Part shown: one piece after another, positions 34,924 to 44,142 of the stretch
How the letters are laid out: the number at the start of each line of letters is the position of its first letter
Position numbering within the stretch: position 1 is the stretch's first letter
Assembly (NCBI RefSeq): GCF_019042655.1
Contig: NZ_JAHPZO010000006.1
Coordinates: 62,008 to 126,007 of the forward strand
Length of the DNA: 64,000 nucleotides
Direction: 5' to 3'
DNA from: Planococcus sp. CP5-4_YE
GTDB lineage: Bacteria; Bacillota; Bacilli; Bacillales_A; Planococcaceae
Made by a program: the position numbers and the translations under genes
The notes under the pieces: generated by a model
The model's database searches: none
What the model was told of the DNA's origin: nothing
The model's input: the letters and a program-made list of their open reading frames with translations, nothing else

Positions 34924-35793
34924 TTGTTCAGAAAGATTGTCATATTGATCCTTACTTTGTTTTTCATGGCGCTGATCATTTTTACAGCGGTCATGTTTTT
35001 GAAAAATGAGGAAATCCTCTATACGCACGAAGACATCGAACTCAGCATCGACAAGCCGACCTTCATCACGGTCGGCGAAGCACAGACGGAAACAGACGGA
35101 AGTGTCACCACTGACATCTATCCTTTGACCTTCCTGACCCTGTCGATCGGTTCGCTGGCCATTACCGAAGAAACGTTACCAAACGGCGATGTCCTCCTCT
35201 TCGACAAAGTCGAAAACACCGGCTGGATGCCATTTACGTTTTCGATGAACCGCAGCGGCGTGGAAGATGCAACGATTACCCGCTGGAATGAAGACACGAT
35301 GCTGCAGCAAGAGGAAGAAACTTACGGCACCGATGCGACGCGCAATCCCTTTGGCGTGATCCGCACCGCAGACACCGAAACACTCCAAGGCAATATTTAT
35401 GTTTCCCGTGGCTTGTCGCTCGGAAACGGTGAACGCGTAAAGGAACTGCGCCATGAGATCTACGATTTCCCTGTCGAAGAAGGCGTGATGGAAAAGAGCT
35501 TATGGCTCCCCCCGAAGCACCAAAGCGAAAGCTGGATGCTCATTTCAAGCGAAGCACTGTTCGACTCAGCTGAAACCGAGACTGAATGGGTCCAATTCGC
35601 CAATGCCAACCGCCGCGCGCAGTTCAATTGGCTGACGCCGGATGGCCCGCGCCAAAAGATGGCCTTGACGGATGATTTGCGGACCGAGCTTGCCTATACG
35701 ATTCCTGAACAACCGGAATCTGTGTATAGAGAATGGTTCGAACAAACATCCTCCCGCTTTTTTGACTCGATGTCCCAGTATTTAACTGAATAA
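34924..35793 (+). CDS. Hypothetical membrane-anchored extracytoplasmic protein
   Basis: About 289 residues: an N-terminal hydrophobic anchor (about residues 4-25), then a long hydrophilic, acidic domain with alternating strand-like pattern (FITVGEAQTETDGSVTTDIYPLTFLTLSIG, VENTGWMPFTFSM). No family recognised. The TTG at 34924 is preferred because GAGGTGG is correctly spaced; the GTG at 34915 lies inside it. A TATAAT at about 34880 may be its -10. It has its own terminator, so it is probably not part of artPQR. Confidence 0.7.
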   Translation: MFRKIVILILTLFFMALIIFTAVMFLKNEEILYTHEDIELSIDKPTFITVGEAQTETDGSVTTDIYPLTFLTLSIGSLAITEETLPNGDVLLFDKVENTGWMPFTFSMNRSGVEDATITRWNEDTMLQQEEETYGTDATRNPFGVIRTADTETLQGNIYVSRGLSLGNGERVKELRHEIYDFPVEEGVMEKSLWLPPKHQSESWMLISSEALFDSAETETEWVQFANANRRAQFNWLTPDGPRQKMALTDDLRTELAYTIPEQPESVYREWFEQTSSRFFDSMSQYLTE

Positions 35794-35798
35794 GCACA

Positions 35799-35836
35799 AA
35801 AACCCCTTGGCCTGAAAATTGGCCAAGGGGTTTTTA
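35799..35836 (+). terminator. Strong terminator (bidirectional)
   Basis: Stem AAAAACCCCTTGGCC / GGCCAAGGGGTTTTT with an 8-nt loop. Confidence 0.92.
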
Positions 35837-35842
35837 ATGAAT

Positions 35843-36325
35843 TTATACGCTAGACTTCATATCGCCTGCACTGATCCGGTTGTCGAGCCCTTTTTCAGCC
35901 GCTTCGAAATCCATGAATCGCCGCTCGATTGTTGTATTCTTCAAGCCAAGGTCGCTGATCGCCTTATTGATGTTTTCTTTTCCAAGCAAGTCCAGCATCG
36001 CATTAGAGGCAGCATTATCAGAAATGATAATCATCAAGCTCAATGCATCCCATAAGGCCAATTCTTTCAGTGATTCTAGATGATTGAGCACGCCTGCTCC
36101 TCCAGTCGGTTCGCCCCCAAAATCCATTTTTTGGATTCCCGAAAGCTTGCCAGTTGCGATTTATCGGCACGCTTCGAATAAAAGAGCCAATTTAATCGTA
36201 CTGGCTGCGCGCATCAAAGCCTCGCTATTGATATACAAACGGCTTGATCCAGATTTAATCGCTACACTTACATGGCCTGAAGTCTCAGCAATCAGTTCTT
36301 CTATCGCATTTTCCACTTTTGCCAC
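35843..36325 (-). pseudogene. Class A beta-lactamase-like serine hydrolase pseudogene
   Basis: On the minus strand, a frame from GTG 36325 reads VAKVENAIEE... and contains the SxxK motif (ASTIKLALLFEA, residues 41-52) and, later, the SDN motif (IIISDNAASNAMLDLLG). Between them an in-frame TAA (36163-36161) interrupts the reading frame, which then continues without shift. The protein also ends early (ISAGDMKSSV, stop), losing the KTG motif and the C-terminal third of a ~260-residue enzyme. Both lesions make it a pseudogene. The stub from ATG 36127 is not a real gene. Confidence 0.85.
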
Positions 36326-36473
36326 GCACCTTTCCATGATGGTTCAATTCGTCAGAAGTTCTCCCAATCCTTTAAGACAAAATAATACCAAAAAGACAGA
36401 AAATTCTGTATAATATAAAGTGAAAATAGAGTTTGTCCGCCGTTCTAACGACTAAAAAAAGGAGGATATCGTC

Positions 36474-36746
36474 ATGGAACGCAAATGGATAGAACGCAAA
36501 GAAGTCGAATTGCGGCTCGATGAAGAGTTCAATGCGATTTTGAACATGATTGGTGAAGGCGGACCGGATTACGCGAATGACGACGAAGACCTGGAGCCGA
36601 AAGAATTGAAAGATTGGCTCTCTGAAGAGTTCGACTCCATTTTGAACATGATCGGCGAAGGCGGACCCGATTATGCCAAAAATGATGAAGACATCGAAAT
36701 ACAAATCATGAAACACGATGAAGCCAAACCACAGAACCTTCAATGA
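36474..36746 (+). CDS. Small acidic protein with an internal duplication
   Basis: A 90-residue, strongly acidic protein. Residues 17-39 (EEFNAILNMIGEGGPDYANDDED) and 51-73 (EEFDSILNMIGEGGPDYAKNDED) are copies of one unit, offset by 34 residues. The two copies differ at the third codon positions much more than in protein, so the unit is under selection. AAAGGAGG lies upstream of the ATG. No signal peptide or membrane segment. No family recognised. It stands alone next to the pseudogene. Confidence 0.8.
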   Translation: MERKWIERKEVELRLDEEFNAILNMIGEGGPDYANDDEDLEPKELKDWLSEEFDSILNMIGEGGPDYAKNDEDIEIQIMKHDEAKPQNLQ

Positions 36747-36784
36747 TCCCTGCCCCTTCTAATCTGGAGGGGGATTTTCTATTG

Positions 36785-36814
36785 AAAAAAGCACCAGCTG
36801 AGAGCTGGTGCTTT
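36785..36814 (-). terminator. Terminator of the luciferase-like monooxygenase gene
   Basis: Stem AAAGCACCAGCT / AGCTGGTGCTTT with a three-base loop, followed on the minus strand by U-run. Confidence 0.9.
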
Positions 36815-36816
36815 CC

Positions 36817-37824
36817 TTATTCCATCATTTCTGAAAGCAAAGACCAAGAATGCAGGCGGTCTTCCTGATAGAAAATCGGTGAATTGACAATCACTTCGTT
36901 GGCACGCGTTTTCGAAACAAATGCTTCAAGCTTCTCGCGGACCACTTCAGGCGTACCGACAATCATCGATTCGGATTTCAGTTTATCCCGGAACATGACG
37001 ATTTCGCGCGGCGTCCATACCGACCCGAGATCATCAATCGGCGGCTGGAACGTTGTCGGTTCACCTTTCATCAAGGCAAACATCTGTTGCTGTGAAGACG
37101 TAGCAAGCCACTCCGCACGTTCCTGTGTATCGGCAATAATCAGTGACACGCCAACCATAGCATATGGGCTATCTAAAGATGCAGAGGGCTTGAAATTCTG
37201 GTGGTACAATTGCAGCGCCTGCATCGTGAAGTCTGGCGCGAAATGGCTGGCGAATGAAAACGGCAAGCCTTTTTGCGCAGCTAGTTGTGCGCTGAATCCG
37301 CTCGAACCGAGCAGCCATAGCGGAATATCCATACCTGTCCCCGGGTATGCTTTGACACGGCCGACCGGTTTATCGGAGAAATAATTCTCCAATTCCATCA
37401 CTTGCTGAGGAAATTCGTCGCCTGTGCTATGAAGCGTGCGGCGCAAAGCATATGCGGTCGCCTGGTCGCTGCCGGGTGCACGGCCAAGGCCGAGGTCGAT
37501 GCGGTCCGGATATAAAGATGCAAGCGTCCCGAATTGCTCAGCGATGACCAGCGGAGCATGGTTCGGCAGCATGACGCCGCCGGAACCGACGCGGATCGTT
37601 TTCGTGTTTCCGGCGATATGCCCGATCAATACGGACGTTGCCGAACTGCCGATGCCTGGCATATTGTGATGCTCCGCCAGCCAGTAGCGGTTAAATCCAA
37701 GTTTCTCTACATGCTGCGCGAGTTCTACGCTATTTGCAAATGACTCCGTTGCGGTGCTGCCTTCATTGACTGGCGCCAAATCGAGCACGGCCACCGGAAT
37801 CTGCTGAAATGTTTTTTGTGTCAT
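36817..37824 (-). CDS. Luciferase-like (LLM class) flavin monooxygenase
   Basis: A 335-residue TIM-barrel flavoprotein. [68 protein letters not shown] and [11 protein letters not shown] are the standard blocks of the MsnO8/YwcH-type group. The ATG at 37824 has AAAGGAG about 11 nt upstream; the frame upstream to 37902 is rejected. Substrate unknown. Confidence 0.88.
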   Translation of the reverse strand: MTQKTFQQIPVAVLDLAPVNEGSTATESFANSVELAQHVEKLGFNRYWLAEHHNMPGIGSSATSVLIGHIAGNTKTIRVGSGGVMLPNHAPLVIAEQFGTLASLYPDRIDLGLGRAPGSDQATAYALRRTLHSTGDEFPQQVMELENYFSDKPVGRVKAYPGTGMDIPLWLLGSSGFSAQLAAQKGLPFSFASHFAPDFTMQALQLYHQNFKPSASLDSPYAMVGVSLIIADTQERAEWLATSSQQQMFALMKGEPTTFQPPIDDLGSVWTPREIVMFRDKLKSESMIVGTPEVVREKLEAFVSKTRANEVIVNSPIFYQEDRLHSWSLLSEMME

Positions 37825-38109
37825 TAGTTTAAGCACTCCTTTACCTTCCCTATTGTACAGCTCTCTATCCGGAAGGCGTATGAAAATGCTCAGAGCCCAC
37901 ATTTCATTGGCTCACTAAAGCTATACTATCCACCGCAAGCACACCCATGCACTGAGAAAAATACTTGTCCACGGTGCGAGGTTAATCAATATAATGACGG
38001 GGTCGGAAACTTTTTCCACTTTGTTCTTATAGCAATAGATCACGACGAGACGGCTTTCATGCACGGCCACTCCTTATGCAAATTTGGTGAAACCTAGCTT
38101 GTACACGCT
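37825..38109. other. Intergenic region, nothing recognised
   Basis: About 285 bp between the monooxygenase start and the HAD gene end. No gene, hairpin terminator or known RNA seen beyond the expected promoter of the monooxygenase. Confidence 0.4.
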
Positions 38110-38781
38110 TTATTTTTGTGCATTTAGCCTTTGGACAATCCGCTTCACTTCATTCAACTCATCTATAGAGTAATCAGCTGCGGCTTTACTCCATCCCGCA
38201 TCTTTTTTCCATATCCCGAGCATGCCGGCATTTTCCGCTGCCTCCACATCCGTCGTCGGATGATCCCCGATAAACAAACTTACCGATGGCAGGACATTCA
38301 ACCGGGCCATCGCCCTTTCGAAAATCCGCGGATCCGGCTTTCTTAACCCTTCACTTTCGGAAATCAAGATGGTGTCGAAATATATTTCTATTCCCAACGC
38401 CTTGATATTGTCCATCTGGAATTTGCCCTTGCCATTGGAGATGATGCCCAGTTTCAAACCTTGACCTTTCAAGTCCTCAAGCAATGTGCGCAGTCCCCCA
38501 AAAGGAACGCAATGAAATTGAAAGTTAGCGAGATAGTCTTCCAATAAAAACTCCCAAGTCGTATCTTTTATTTCAAACTCTTGTATCAACTGTGCGTAAA
38601 CCTTATCTTTCCACACATAGCCGCGCCGGTCCAACTCAATAAAGCGTTCGGCATACAATGCCTTCGGAATATGCCCGAGAGACGGTTGCATCCTTTCGTA
38701 TTGTTCGTTTATGAACGATACGACTGAAGCATCCCGGTTGAGCAAGGTCCCGTCCAAATCAAAAAGCACCGCGGCAATCAT
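38110..38781 (-). CDS. HAD-superfamily hydrolase (phosphoglycolate-phosphatase-like)
   Basis: A 223-residue HAD phosphatase with motif I FDLDGTLLN, motif II IISNGKGK, Lys in LRKPDPRIFE and motif III FIGDHPTTDVEAAENAG. The cap between motifs I and II is of subclass I. Its ATG overlaps the stop of the upstream phosphatase gene as ATGA. Two phosphatases in one operon suggests a shared but unknown phosphometabolite pathway. Confidence 0.87.
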   Translation of the reverse strand: MIAAVLFDLDGTLLNRDASVVSFINEQYERMQPSLGHIPKALYAERFIELDRRGYVWKDKVYAQLIQEFEIKDTTWEFLLEDYLANFQFHCVPFGGLRTLLEDLKGQGLKLGIISNGKGKFQMDNIKALGIEIYFDTILISESEGLRKPDPRIFERAMARLNVLPSVSLFIGDHPTTDVEAAENAGMLGIWKKDAGWSKAAADYSIDELNEVKRIVQRLNAQK

Positions 38782-39320
38782 TGCGTTTCCTCATGCCATA
38801 AGCGTTTACCGTCCACTCCATCATTCAAAACAAACACATCCGGATTGCTTAACGCCCGCCATCCTTCAAATCCGAAGCCTTCCATATATCGTGACAGAAG
38901 CAAGGCCATGATATTGCCGTGGGTGACGATTGCCGCTGTTTGGCAGCCGCTGTTTTCCAGCTCGCCCACAACTTGTGAAATACGGCTCAGCGCCAATCTG
39001 CTGGATTCCCCGCCTTCAAGCGTGAGGTCGTGGTCATCGAATGTACTTTTTAAGAGCTCGAACCAATCGGGAAGATTTCCAGAACTCAATACCCGTTCTT
39101 TCAAACGCTCATCGGTTTCGATTTCTACAGCCAATGCCTCCGCTAACGGACCGATTGATTGAACGGCCCGTGCATAGGGGCTCGAAACAATCCGCTCGAT
39201 CCCCGTCTCACTTAAAAAACCGCCTAATTCTACAGCTTGTGCCATTCCGGTTTCTGTAAGCTCTGCATCCGGCTCCTGCCCAGTTGCGGCACAATGCCGG
39301 ATGATATAAATCTTTGTCAC
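38778..39320 (-). CDS. Histidine phosphatase family protein (phosphoglycerate-mutase-like)
   Basis: A 180-residue protein with the catalytic RHC motif (IIRHCAATGQ, residues 6-15), the second pocket in SSPYARAVQSIGPLA, and the distal IVTHGNIMALLL catalytic His. The usual RHG is RHC here, a tolerated variant. GTG start with GGAGTG upstream. Coupled to the HAD gene by an ATGA overlap. Confidence 0.87.
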   Translation of the reverse strand: MTKIYIIRHCAATGQEPDAELTETGMAQAVELGGFLSETGIERIVSSPYARAVQSIGPLAEALAVEIETDERLKERVLSSGNLPDWFELLKSTFDDHDLTLEGGESSRLALSRISQVVGELENSGCQTAAIVTHGNIMALLLSRYMEGFGFEGWRALSNPDVFVLNDGVDGKRLWHEETQ

Positions 39321-39341
39321 TTAAAATCACTCCATTTCCGT

Positions 39342-39533
39342 TTATAAACCAAGCAAATCCGCCATGATTTCCGCACTTCCGGGCGAGAACATGAAAAGAG
39401 AAAACCCAATACATAGAGCACCACCTACGAGCAAGCCGATTTTCACCCAGAACGGAAAGCCTTTTTTCGGCAGCATCCCTGCAAAAAACAAACAAATCCC
39501 GATGAATAACAACAGCATATACCAGAAACCCAT
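39342..39533 (-). CDS. Small two-segment membrane protein, 63 aa
   Basis: Two hydrophobic segments (about residues 3-21 and 29-49) with a short basic loop (PKKGFPFW) between. AGAGGTGGG precedes the ATG. It lies 21 bp upstream of the phosphatase gene on the same strand, so probably co-transcribed. No family recognised. Confidence 0.7.
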   Translation of the reverse strand: MGFWYMLLLFIGICLFFAGMLPKKGFPFWVKIGLLVGGALCIGFSLFMFSPGSAEIMADLLGL

Positions 39534-39654
39534 ACGCCCACCTCTTTCTCACTTGTTAATAACTGGACGCTTCCTGCACAAAAAGGTTCTGCTGTTGCAT
39601 GTCTATTGTCACTCCAAAATCCAGCTTAACATATGCCTGACTGCTTATTTCGCA

Positions 39655-39692
39655 TAAAATCACCCGCTGCAATGTTTTGCAGCGGGTGATTT
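39655..39692 (-). terminator. Terminator of the acyl-CoA operon
   Basis: Stem AAATCACCCGCTGC / GCAGCGGGTGATTT (39657-39670 and 39679-39692), directly after the acyl-CoA dehydrogenase stop. Confidence 0.9.
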
Positions 39693-39694
39693 CT

Positions 39695-41368
39695 TTACTT
39701 GCCCATCACTTCTTTGAAATATCTCACAGTCTTCATGTCCTTGCCCATTGTCCTTGTGTTCCATGTTGCTTCGGTGAAAATTTCTGATAGCGGCGCATAC
39801 ATGCCTCCGTGTTGTTCAGCCCATTCAAGCGCTACTATGTTCTCGAAAAGCTGTGCCATTTTCTTCATCAGGCTCTTCGCATCAAAGCTTTGGAGCGCCG
39901 CATCAAATCCGGCAAACGCCGCCAGCTCCGTTTGAAGCTCATTCGTTTTCTCCTTCAACAACTCTACATCAGCGCTCGCCTGCAACTTTGCCAAACGTCC
40001 TTCGATATGCTCGATGAATATTTCATGCGCTGACAATTTGTTGACGAGACGGATGAGTTCAAGCCCGAGGATGTTCGCCGTGCCTTCCCAGACGGTAAGC
40101 ACTTGTGCATCGCGCAATAGGCGCGGTGTGACGAAGTCCTCGATATAGCCGTTGCCGCCGTGCATCTCGATCGCTTCATGCGAAAAATGGATCGCCTGTT
40201 CCGCTGATTCTTTCTTCAAAATCGCGATAAGCAGGCGGTTCAGCACTTGTTCTTCTTCTGTGGCGCTGCCTTCTGTAACGCGGTCATACAAGCCGATCAA
40301 GTCGAATATCGCGGCCGTTTCAAACTCCTGCTTGGCTCGCAGCTTCATCAGGCTGTCCTGAACCATCGGGAAATCCGTGAGCTGTTGGCCGAATGCATTG
40401 CGGCGCCCTGCGTATTCTGTCGCCTCATCCAATGCGCGCTTCATGATGCCGATCGATGCAACCGCGTTGCAGATGCGCGATAAATTCAACGCTTCCATCA
40501 TGTACTTAAGGCCGTTTTTCGGGTCGCCCACGGCATAGGCTTTCGCGCCGTCGAATTCAACTTCTCCTGAAGGCACCGCCCGAACGCCGAGTTTGTCTTT
40601 CAATCGGCGGATTTTGATGCCGTTCAGTTCGCCGTCCACTTTCCACGGCACCGCAAACAATGTCAGCCCTTTCGACCCTTTTGGTGCTCCCTGCCTGCGA
40701 GCGAGCACCATCGCGACACCTGCCATGCCAGCATTCGAAGCAAAATATTTTTCCCCATACAAGCGATAGCCATCATCCGTCTCAAGCGCCTGCACAACAT
40801 TCGCGCCGACATCCGAACCGCCTTGGCGCTCCGTCAAAAACGTCGCGCCTTCAAACAGTTCCATGTCCCCAGTTGCGCAAACATGAGGAAGGAATTTTTC
40901 TTTAACGGCTGCATCCGCGTAATGGTCAAGCAAATAAGCTGTCGCCATCGTCAACGTCACCGGGCAGTAAAAGCCAGGTTCCGATTGCGACAATAAATAG
41001 CCTTGCGCAAAGCTGTAGACGTAATTGCCTTTTCTTTCGAGTTGGGGAATCTCTTTATGAACATAGCCGACGATGCCTGTCTTATATGTTTCATCGACTG
41101 TTTTTCGATAACCTTCATTGACCCAGACGTGTGAAATATCTTCGCCAAGCCGGTTGTATTTTTCTAGCTTCGGTGCGCCTTCCCGGTCGGTATGGCGTGC
41201 GCGTTCGTCAATGTCGCCTGCAGCGAGCTTGCCGAATGATTGCAGCTCGCGTTGTGCATAATGGAGAAAATCCTTTGGCAATTGTTGTGCCAATATCTTC
41301 TTCAAGGTCTCATCATTTGTATAGAAATTGCGTTCGCCGCTTGGTGCGGTACCTTTTAAGACAACCAT
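39695..41368 (-). CDS. Acyl-CoA dehydrogenase (AidB-like branch)
   Basis: A 557-residue flavoprotein. The core blocks MTLTMATAYLL-type active site region, FLTERQGGSDVGAN (FAD/substrate), KYFASNAGMAGVAMVLARR, and the C-terminal AIEMHGGNGYIEDFVTPRLLRDAQVLTVWEGTANILGLE are all present, the last resembling AidB and FadE-type enzymes. An N-terminal extension of about 100 residues is normal for this branch. The ATG follows directly after the ligase stop. Together with the ligase it starts beta-oxidation of an acyl substrate. Confidence 0.9.
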   Translation of the reverse strand: MVVLKGTAPSGERNFYTNDETLKKILAQQLPKDFLHYAQRELQSFGKLAAGDIDERARHTDREGAPKLEKYNRLGEDISHVWVNEGYRKTVDETYKTGIVGYVHKEIPQLERKGNYVYSFAQGYLLSQSEPGFYCPVTLTMATAYLLDHYADAAVKEKFLPHVCATGDMELFEGATFLTERQGGSDVGANVVQALETDDGYRLYGEKYFASNAGMAGVAMVLARRQGAPKGSKGLTLFAVPWKVDGELNGIKIRRLKDKLGVRAVPSGEVEFDGAKAYAVGDPKNGLKYMMEALNLSRICNAVASIGIMKRALDEATEYAGRRNAFGQQLTDFPMVQDSLMKLRAKQEFETAAIFDLIGLYDRVTEGSATEEEQVLNRLLIAILKKESAEQAIHFSHEAIEMHGGNGYIEDFVTPRLLRDAQVLTVWEGTANILGLELIRLVNKLSAHEIFIEHIEGRLAKLQASADVELLKEKTNELQTELAAFAGFDAALQSFDAKSLMKKMAQLFENIVALEWAEQHGGMYAPLSEIFTEATWNTRTMGKDMKTVRYFKEVMGK

Positions 41369-42871
41369 TCAAACACGTCCTTCCCGTAGCGGCTGCTTAA
41401 GGATTTTGCCGGATGCGTTGCGCGGCAAAGCTTCGACTTGTTCGATGAGCTTCGGCACTTTATAGCTTGCCAGTTCATTTCCGGCGAATGCTTTGATTTC
41501 GTCTGCGCTCAATTCACGCGATGCAGCGAAATACGCTTTAACGGTTTCGCCCCATTCCGCATGCGGCACACCGATTACCGCCGTTTCGTGGATATCTGGA
41601 TGCATAATGAGCACTTCCTCAATTTCCTTCGGGTAAATATTGACGCCACCTGAAATGATCAAATCCTTCTTGCGGTCGACAACCCAAATAAATCCGTCTT
41701 CATCGATTTTCGCCAAGTCGCCGGTTTTCAGCCAATCGCCGATAAAAGTCTCTTTTGTCACTTCCTCGTTCTTGTAATAGCCGAGCATATTGCCTTCGCC
41801 ACGAAGCAGGATCTCCCCGACTTCGCCAGGCGACACATCTTGGCCATCGTTATCCACAATGCGGATTTCGGTATGGAGCGCGGCGCGTTTGCCGATGCTT
41901 CCCGCTTTTTCTGCATGTTCCGGACCTGTCATCAAGGTTCCGCTCGGCCCTGCTTCTGTCAGGCCGTATACGCAGACCAAATTATCGGTGCGGAACGATT
42001 CTTGGACGAATTTCACTTCCCCCGCAGATAACGGAGCGCTACCGTAAATCCACCATTTCATCGAAGACAAATCACGTTGGCCGATTTCAGGGTGTTTGGC
42101 GGTCATGAGATAAGCCACCGGCGCACCGAAGAAATGCGTCGTCCGTTCTCTTTCGACTGTATCAAGCAACAAGTCCGGCGTGAACGTCGGGACGAGCACA
42201 TGCTTTGCCCCAACGATCATTCCGGCCACCAAAAACAGATGGAGCGGTGCAGAATGGCTGAGCGGCATCATATGGAGCAGGCGGCTGTCTGGCTTCATTT
42301 CCATTTCAACGCAGATCATTTGCGCGACCGTCAGCACATTGCGGTGGCTGAACAGGACGCCTTTCGGTTTCCCGGTCGTACCGGACGTATACAGAATCGT
42401 CGATGGCTCGTCGTCCTGCGCATCGGAGGATAGATTTTCTTCACTTTCCGCTGTTACCAAGTCGCCGAATACTTCCCAGCCACGTGCTTCTTGCCCGGTC
42501 TTGACCGAAAGCAATCCATTCGTTTCCAGATCCTTCACGGACTCAAATAGCAATTCGTGAGCGACAAGCGCTTTTGCATCCGAATGTCCCAAGATATAGC
42601 CGATTTCTTTTGGCCCAAGTTTTGCGCTAATCGGTACGATCACAGCATTGATGCGCTGCGCAGCGTAATACGTCATGACGAATTCCGGTACGTTCGGCAT
42701 GAACAGAACGATTTTATCTCCTTTACTGATGCCCCGTTTCAATAGCGCATGCGCCAAATTATTTACAAGCTTATCCATTTCTCTGAATGTCACACGCTGC
42801 CCCATTCCGACCAGTGCCTCTTGTTCCGGGTATTTCCGTGCATTGCGCTCGAGTAATTGCGAGATATTCAT
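41369..42871 (-). CDS. Acyl-CoA synthetase (fatty-acid CoA ligase)
   Basis: A 500-residue ANL enzyme forming acyl-CoA via acyl-AMP. The AMP-binding P-loop ILYTSGTTGKPKGVLFSHRN, the motif YGLTEAGPSGT, GEILLRGEGNMLGYYKN, the hinge WLKTGDLAKIDEDGFIWVVDRKKDLIISGG and the catalytic Lys in NASGKILKQPL are all present. The ATG overlaps the MerR stop (ATGA). Substrate chain length cannot be read. Confidence 0.93.
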   Translation of the reverse strand: MNISQLLERNARKYPEQEALVGMGQRVTFREMDKLVNNLAHALLKRGISKGDKIVLFMPNVPEFVMTYYAAQRINAVIVPISAKLGPKEIGYILGHSDAKALVAHELLFESVKDLETNGLLSVKTGQEARGWEVFGDLVTAESEENLSSDAQDDEPSTILYTSGTTGKPKGVLFSHRNVLTVAQMICVEMEMKPDSRLLHMMPLSHSAPLHLFLVAGMIVGAKHVLVPTFTPDLLLDTVERERTTHFFGAPVAYLMTAKHPEIGQRDLSSMKWWIYGSAPLSAGEVKFVQESFRTDNLVCVYGLTEAGPSGTLMTGPEHAEKAGSIGKRAALHTEIRIVDNDGQDVSPGEVGEILLRGEGNMLGYYKNEEVTKETFIGDWLKTGDLAKIDEDGFIWVVDRKKDLIISGGVNIYPKEIEEVLIMHPDIHETAVIGVPHAEWGETVKAYFAASRELSADEIKAFAGNELASYKVPKLIEQVEALPRNASGKILKQPLREGRV

Positions 42872-43251
42872 TTCCCCATCCCCTTCAATTTCGATAATTT
42901 TTCGTTAAACTCCCCAAGTAAAGACTCCATCTCTTGTTTCGTCTTTTCAAGCTCCTCGATGCGGCGCCCCATTTCTTGTATTTGTTTTTTGCCGTATTCA
43001 ATCGTCCGTTCAAGCTGTTTCTTGCCCGAGCGGTCGGCATCGAACAACAATACCATTTCCTTGATTTCGTCTAATGTAAAACCGTATTTCTTGCCCCGGT
43101 CGATGAGCTTGAGTTTCGCGATTTCAGCATTCGAAAACAACCGCTTATTGGAATTCGTCCGCTCTGGCTTGAGCATGCCCAGTTCTTCGTAGTAGCGGAT
43201 GGTCCGCGTCGTTACCCCGAATTCCTCTGCAGCTTCACGTATGGTTTTCAT
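42868..43251 (-). CDS. MerR-family regulator of the acyl-CoA operon
   Basis: A 127-residue regulator with an N-terminal MerR winged helix (TIREAAEEFGVTTRTIRYYEELGMLKPER) and a C-terminal coiled coil (about 75-122). It lacks metal-binding cysteines, so it is of the small-ligand, LiuR-like kind that senses acyl-CoA or a related signal. The ATG at 43251 follows GGAGTGAGG. First gene of regulator-ligase-dehydrogenase. Confidence 0.88.
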   Translation of the reverse strand: MKTIREAAEEFGVTTRTIRYYEELGMLKPERTNSNKRLFSNAEIAKLKLIDRGKKYGFTLDEIKEMVLLFDADRSGKKQLERTIEYGKKQIQEMGRRIEELEKTKQEMESLLGEFNEKLSKLKGMGK

Positions 43252-43337
43252 CCGCCTCACTCCTTCCTATCTGATTGTTGTGATAATTACAGTTTATCAT
43301 TGACGTTAACGTAAATCGCAAGAGCTTTGTGTATATA

Positions 43338-43377
43338 AAAAACCAGCCCTCTGTCAACTGAACAGGGGGCTGGCTCC
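43338..43377 (-). terminator. Terminator of the amidohydrolase operon
   Basis: Stem CCAGCCCTCTGT / ACAGGGGGCTGG with a seven-base loop, followed on the minus strand by U-run (one G-U pair). Confidence 0.87.
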
Positions 43378-43386
43378 AAATGAAAA

Positions 43387-44142
43387 TTATTCAATTCCGT
43401 ACCATTTCAACGCATTGTGATGGAGAACCTTTTCCGCTTCATTGTCGCCTAAAGCTTCTTGGATCAATGTCACGTCGCTTGCCTGAAAAGGTGTGTCTGC
43501 TCTCGTCGATGGCAGGTCCGTGCCGAACAGCAGCGCTTCGGAGTTGAGTGCGTGAATCATGCGAATAGCTTCCGCTGGATCAAAGTCAATCCGGCCAAAC
43601 CCAGTCGCTTTCACTTTAACGCCTTGTTCTACCAGCTTTAACAGTTCAGGGAATCCCTGATTCGACAACCCGAGATGGTCAATGGAAACCGATGGCAACT
43701 GGTTGATTGTGTCTTTCAGCTCCCCGAGATCTTTTGAGTCGATGTACAGCTCGGCGTTCCATCCGGCGATATCATGGACACGCCTTGCGAAACGATCAAG
43801 TTGCTCGATCGTTTCCGAGCCCCCGCGCTTCACATTGAACCGCACAGCGCGGACGCCTTTCTCATGCAACTTAAGAATTTCTTCGTCCGATGTGTCTGCA
43901 GGCAATTGCGTCACCCCGACAAACCGGTCACCGAGCGTGTCGAGCGCATCCAGTAAATACGATTGGTCAAAGCTCTGAAACGAGCCCGAGACGATGGCGC
44001 CTCCGGTTACTTCGAAGTCCTCAACAGACTTCACATAATCCGAAGCAGTGAATGCTGGCGGCAAATAACCTTGGTTTTCAGTCAATGGAAATCGCGGATC
44101 GATAATATGTAAATGGGCATCGAAGATTTTCACTTTACTCAT
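43387..44142 (-). CDS. Amidohydrolase-2 family TIM-barrel hydrolase
   Basis: A 251-residue metal-dependent hydrolase of the amidohydrolase-2 group: FDAHLHIIDPRFP (metal HxH) at the N-terminus, SIDHLGLSNQG in the middle and FGTDLPSTRADTP near the C-terminus, with the metal Asp in the last. These enzymes hydrolyse lactones, amides or decarboxylate aromatic acids. The ATG overlaps the HIT gene stop (ATGA). Substrate unknown. Confidence 0.86.
   Translation of the reverse strand: MSKVKIFDAHLHIIDPRFPLTENQGYLPPAFTASDYVKSVEDFEVTGGAIVSGSFQSFDQSYLLDALDTLGDRFVGVTQLPADTSDEEILKLHEKGVRAVRFNVKRGGSETIEQLDRFARRVHDIAGWNAELYIDSKDLGELKDTINQLPSVSIDHLGLSNQGFPELLKLVEQGVKVKATGFGRIDFDPAEAIRMIHALNSEALLFGTDLPSTRADTPFQASDVTLIQEALGDNEAEKVLHHNALKWYGIE

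Noticed and set aside
36399-36416. CodY half-site and TATAAT upstream of the small acidic gene
   Set aside because: The right half of a CodY box matches but the left does not, and no -35 is placed well.
37825-38109. Search for a small RNA or gene in the gap before the HAD/phosphatase unit
   Set aside because: No hairpin, ribosome binding site or conserved motif could be seen.
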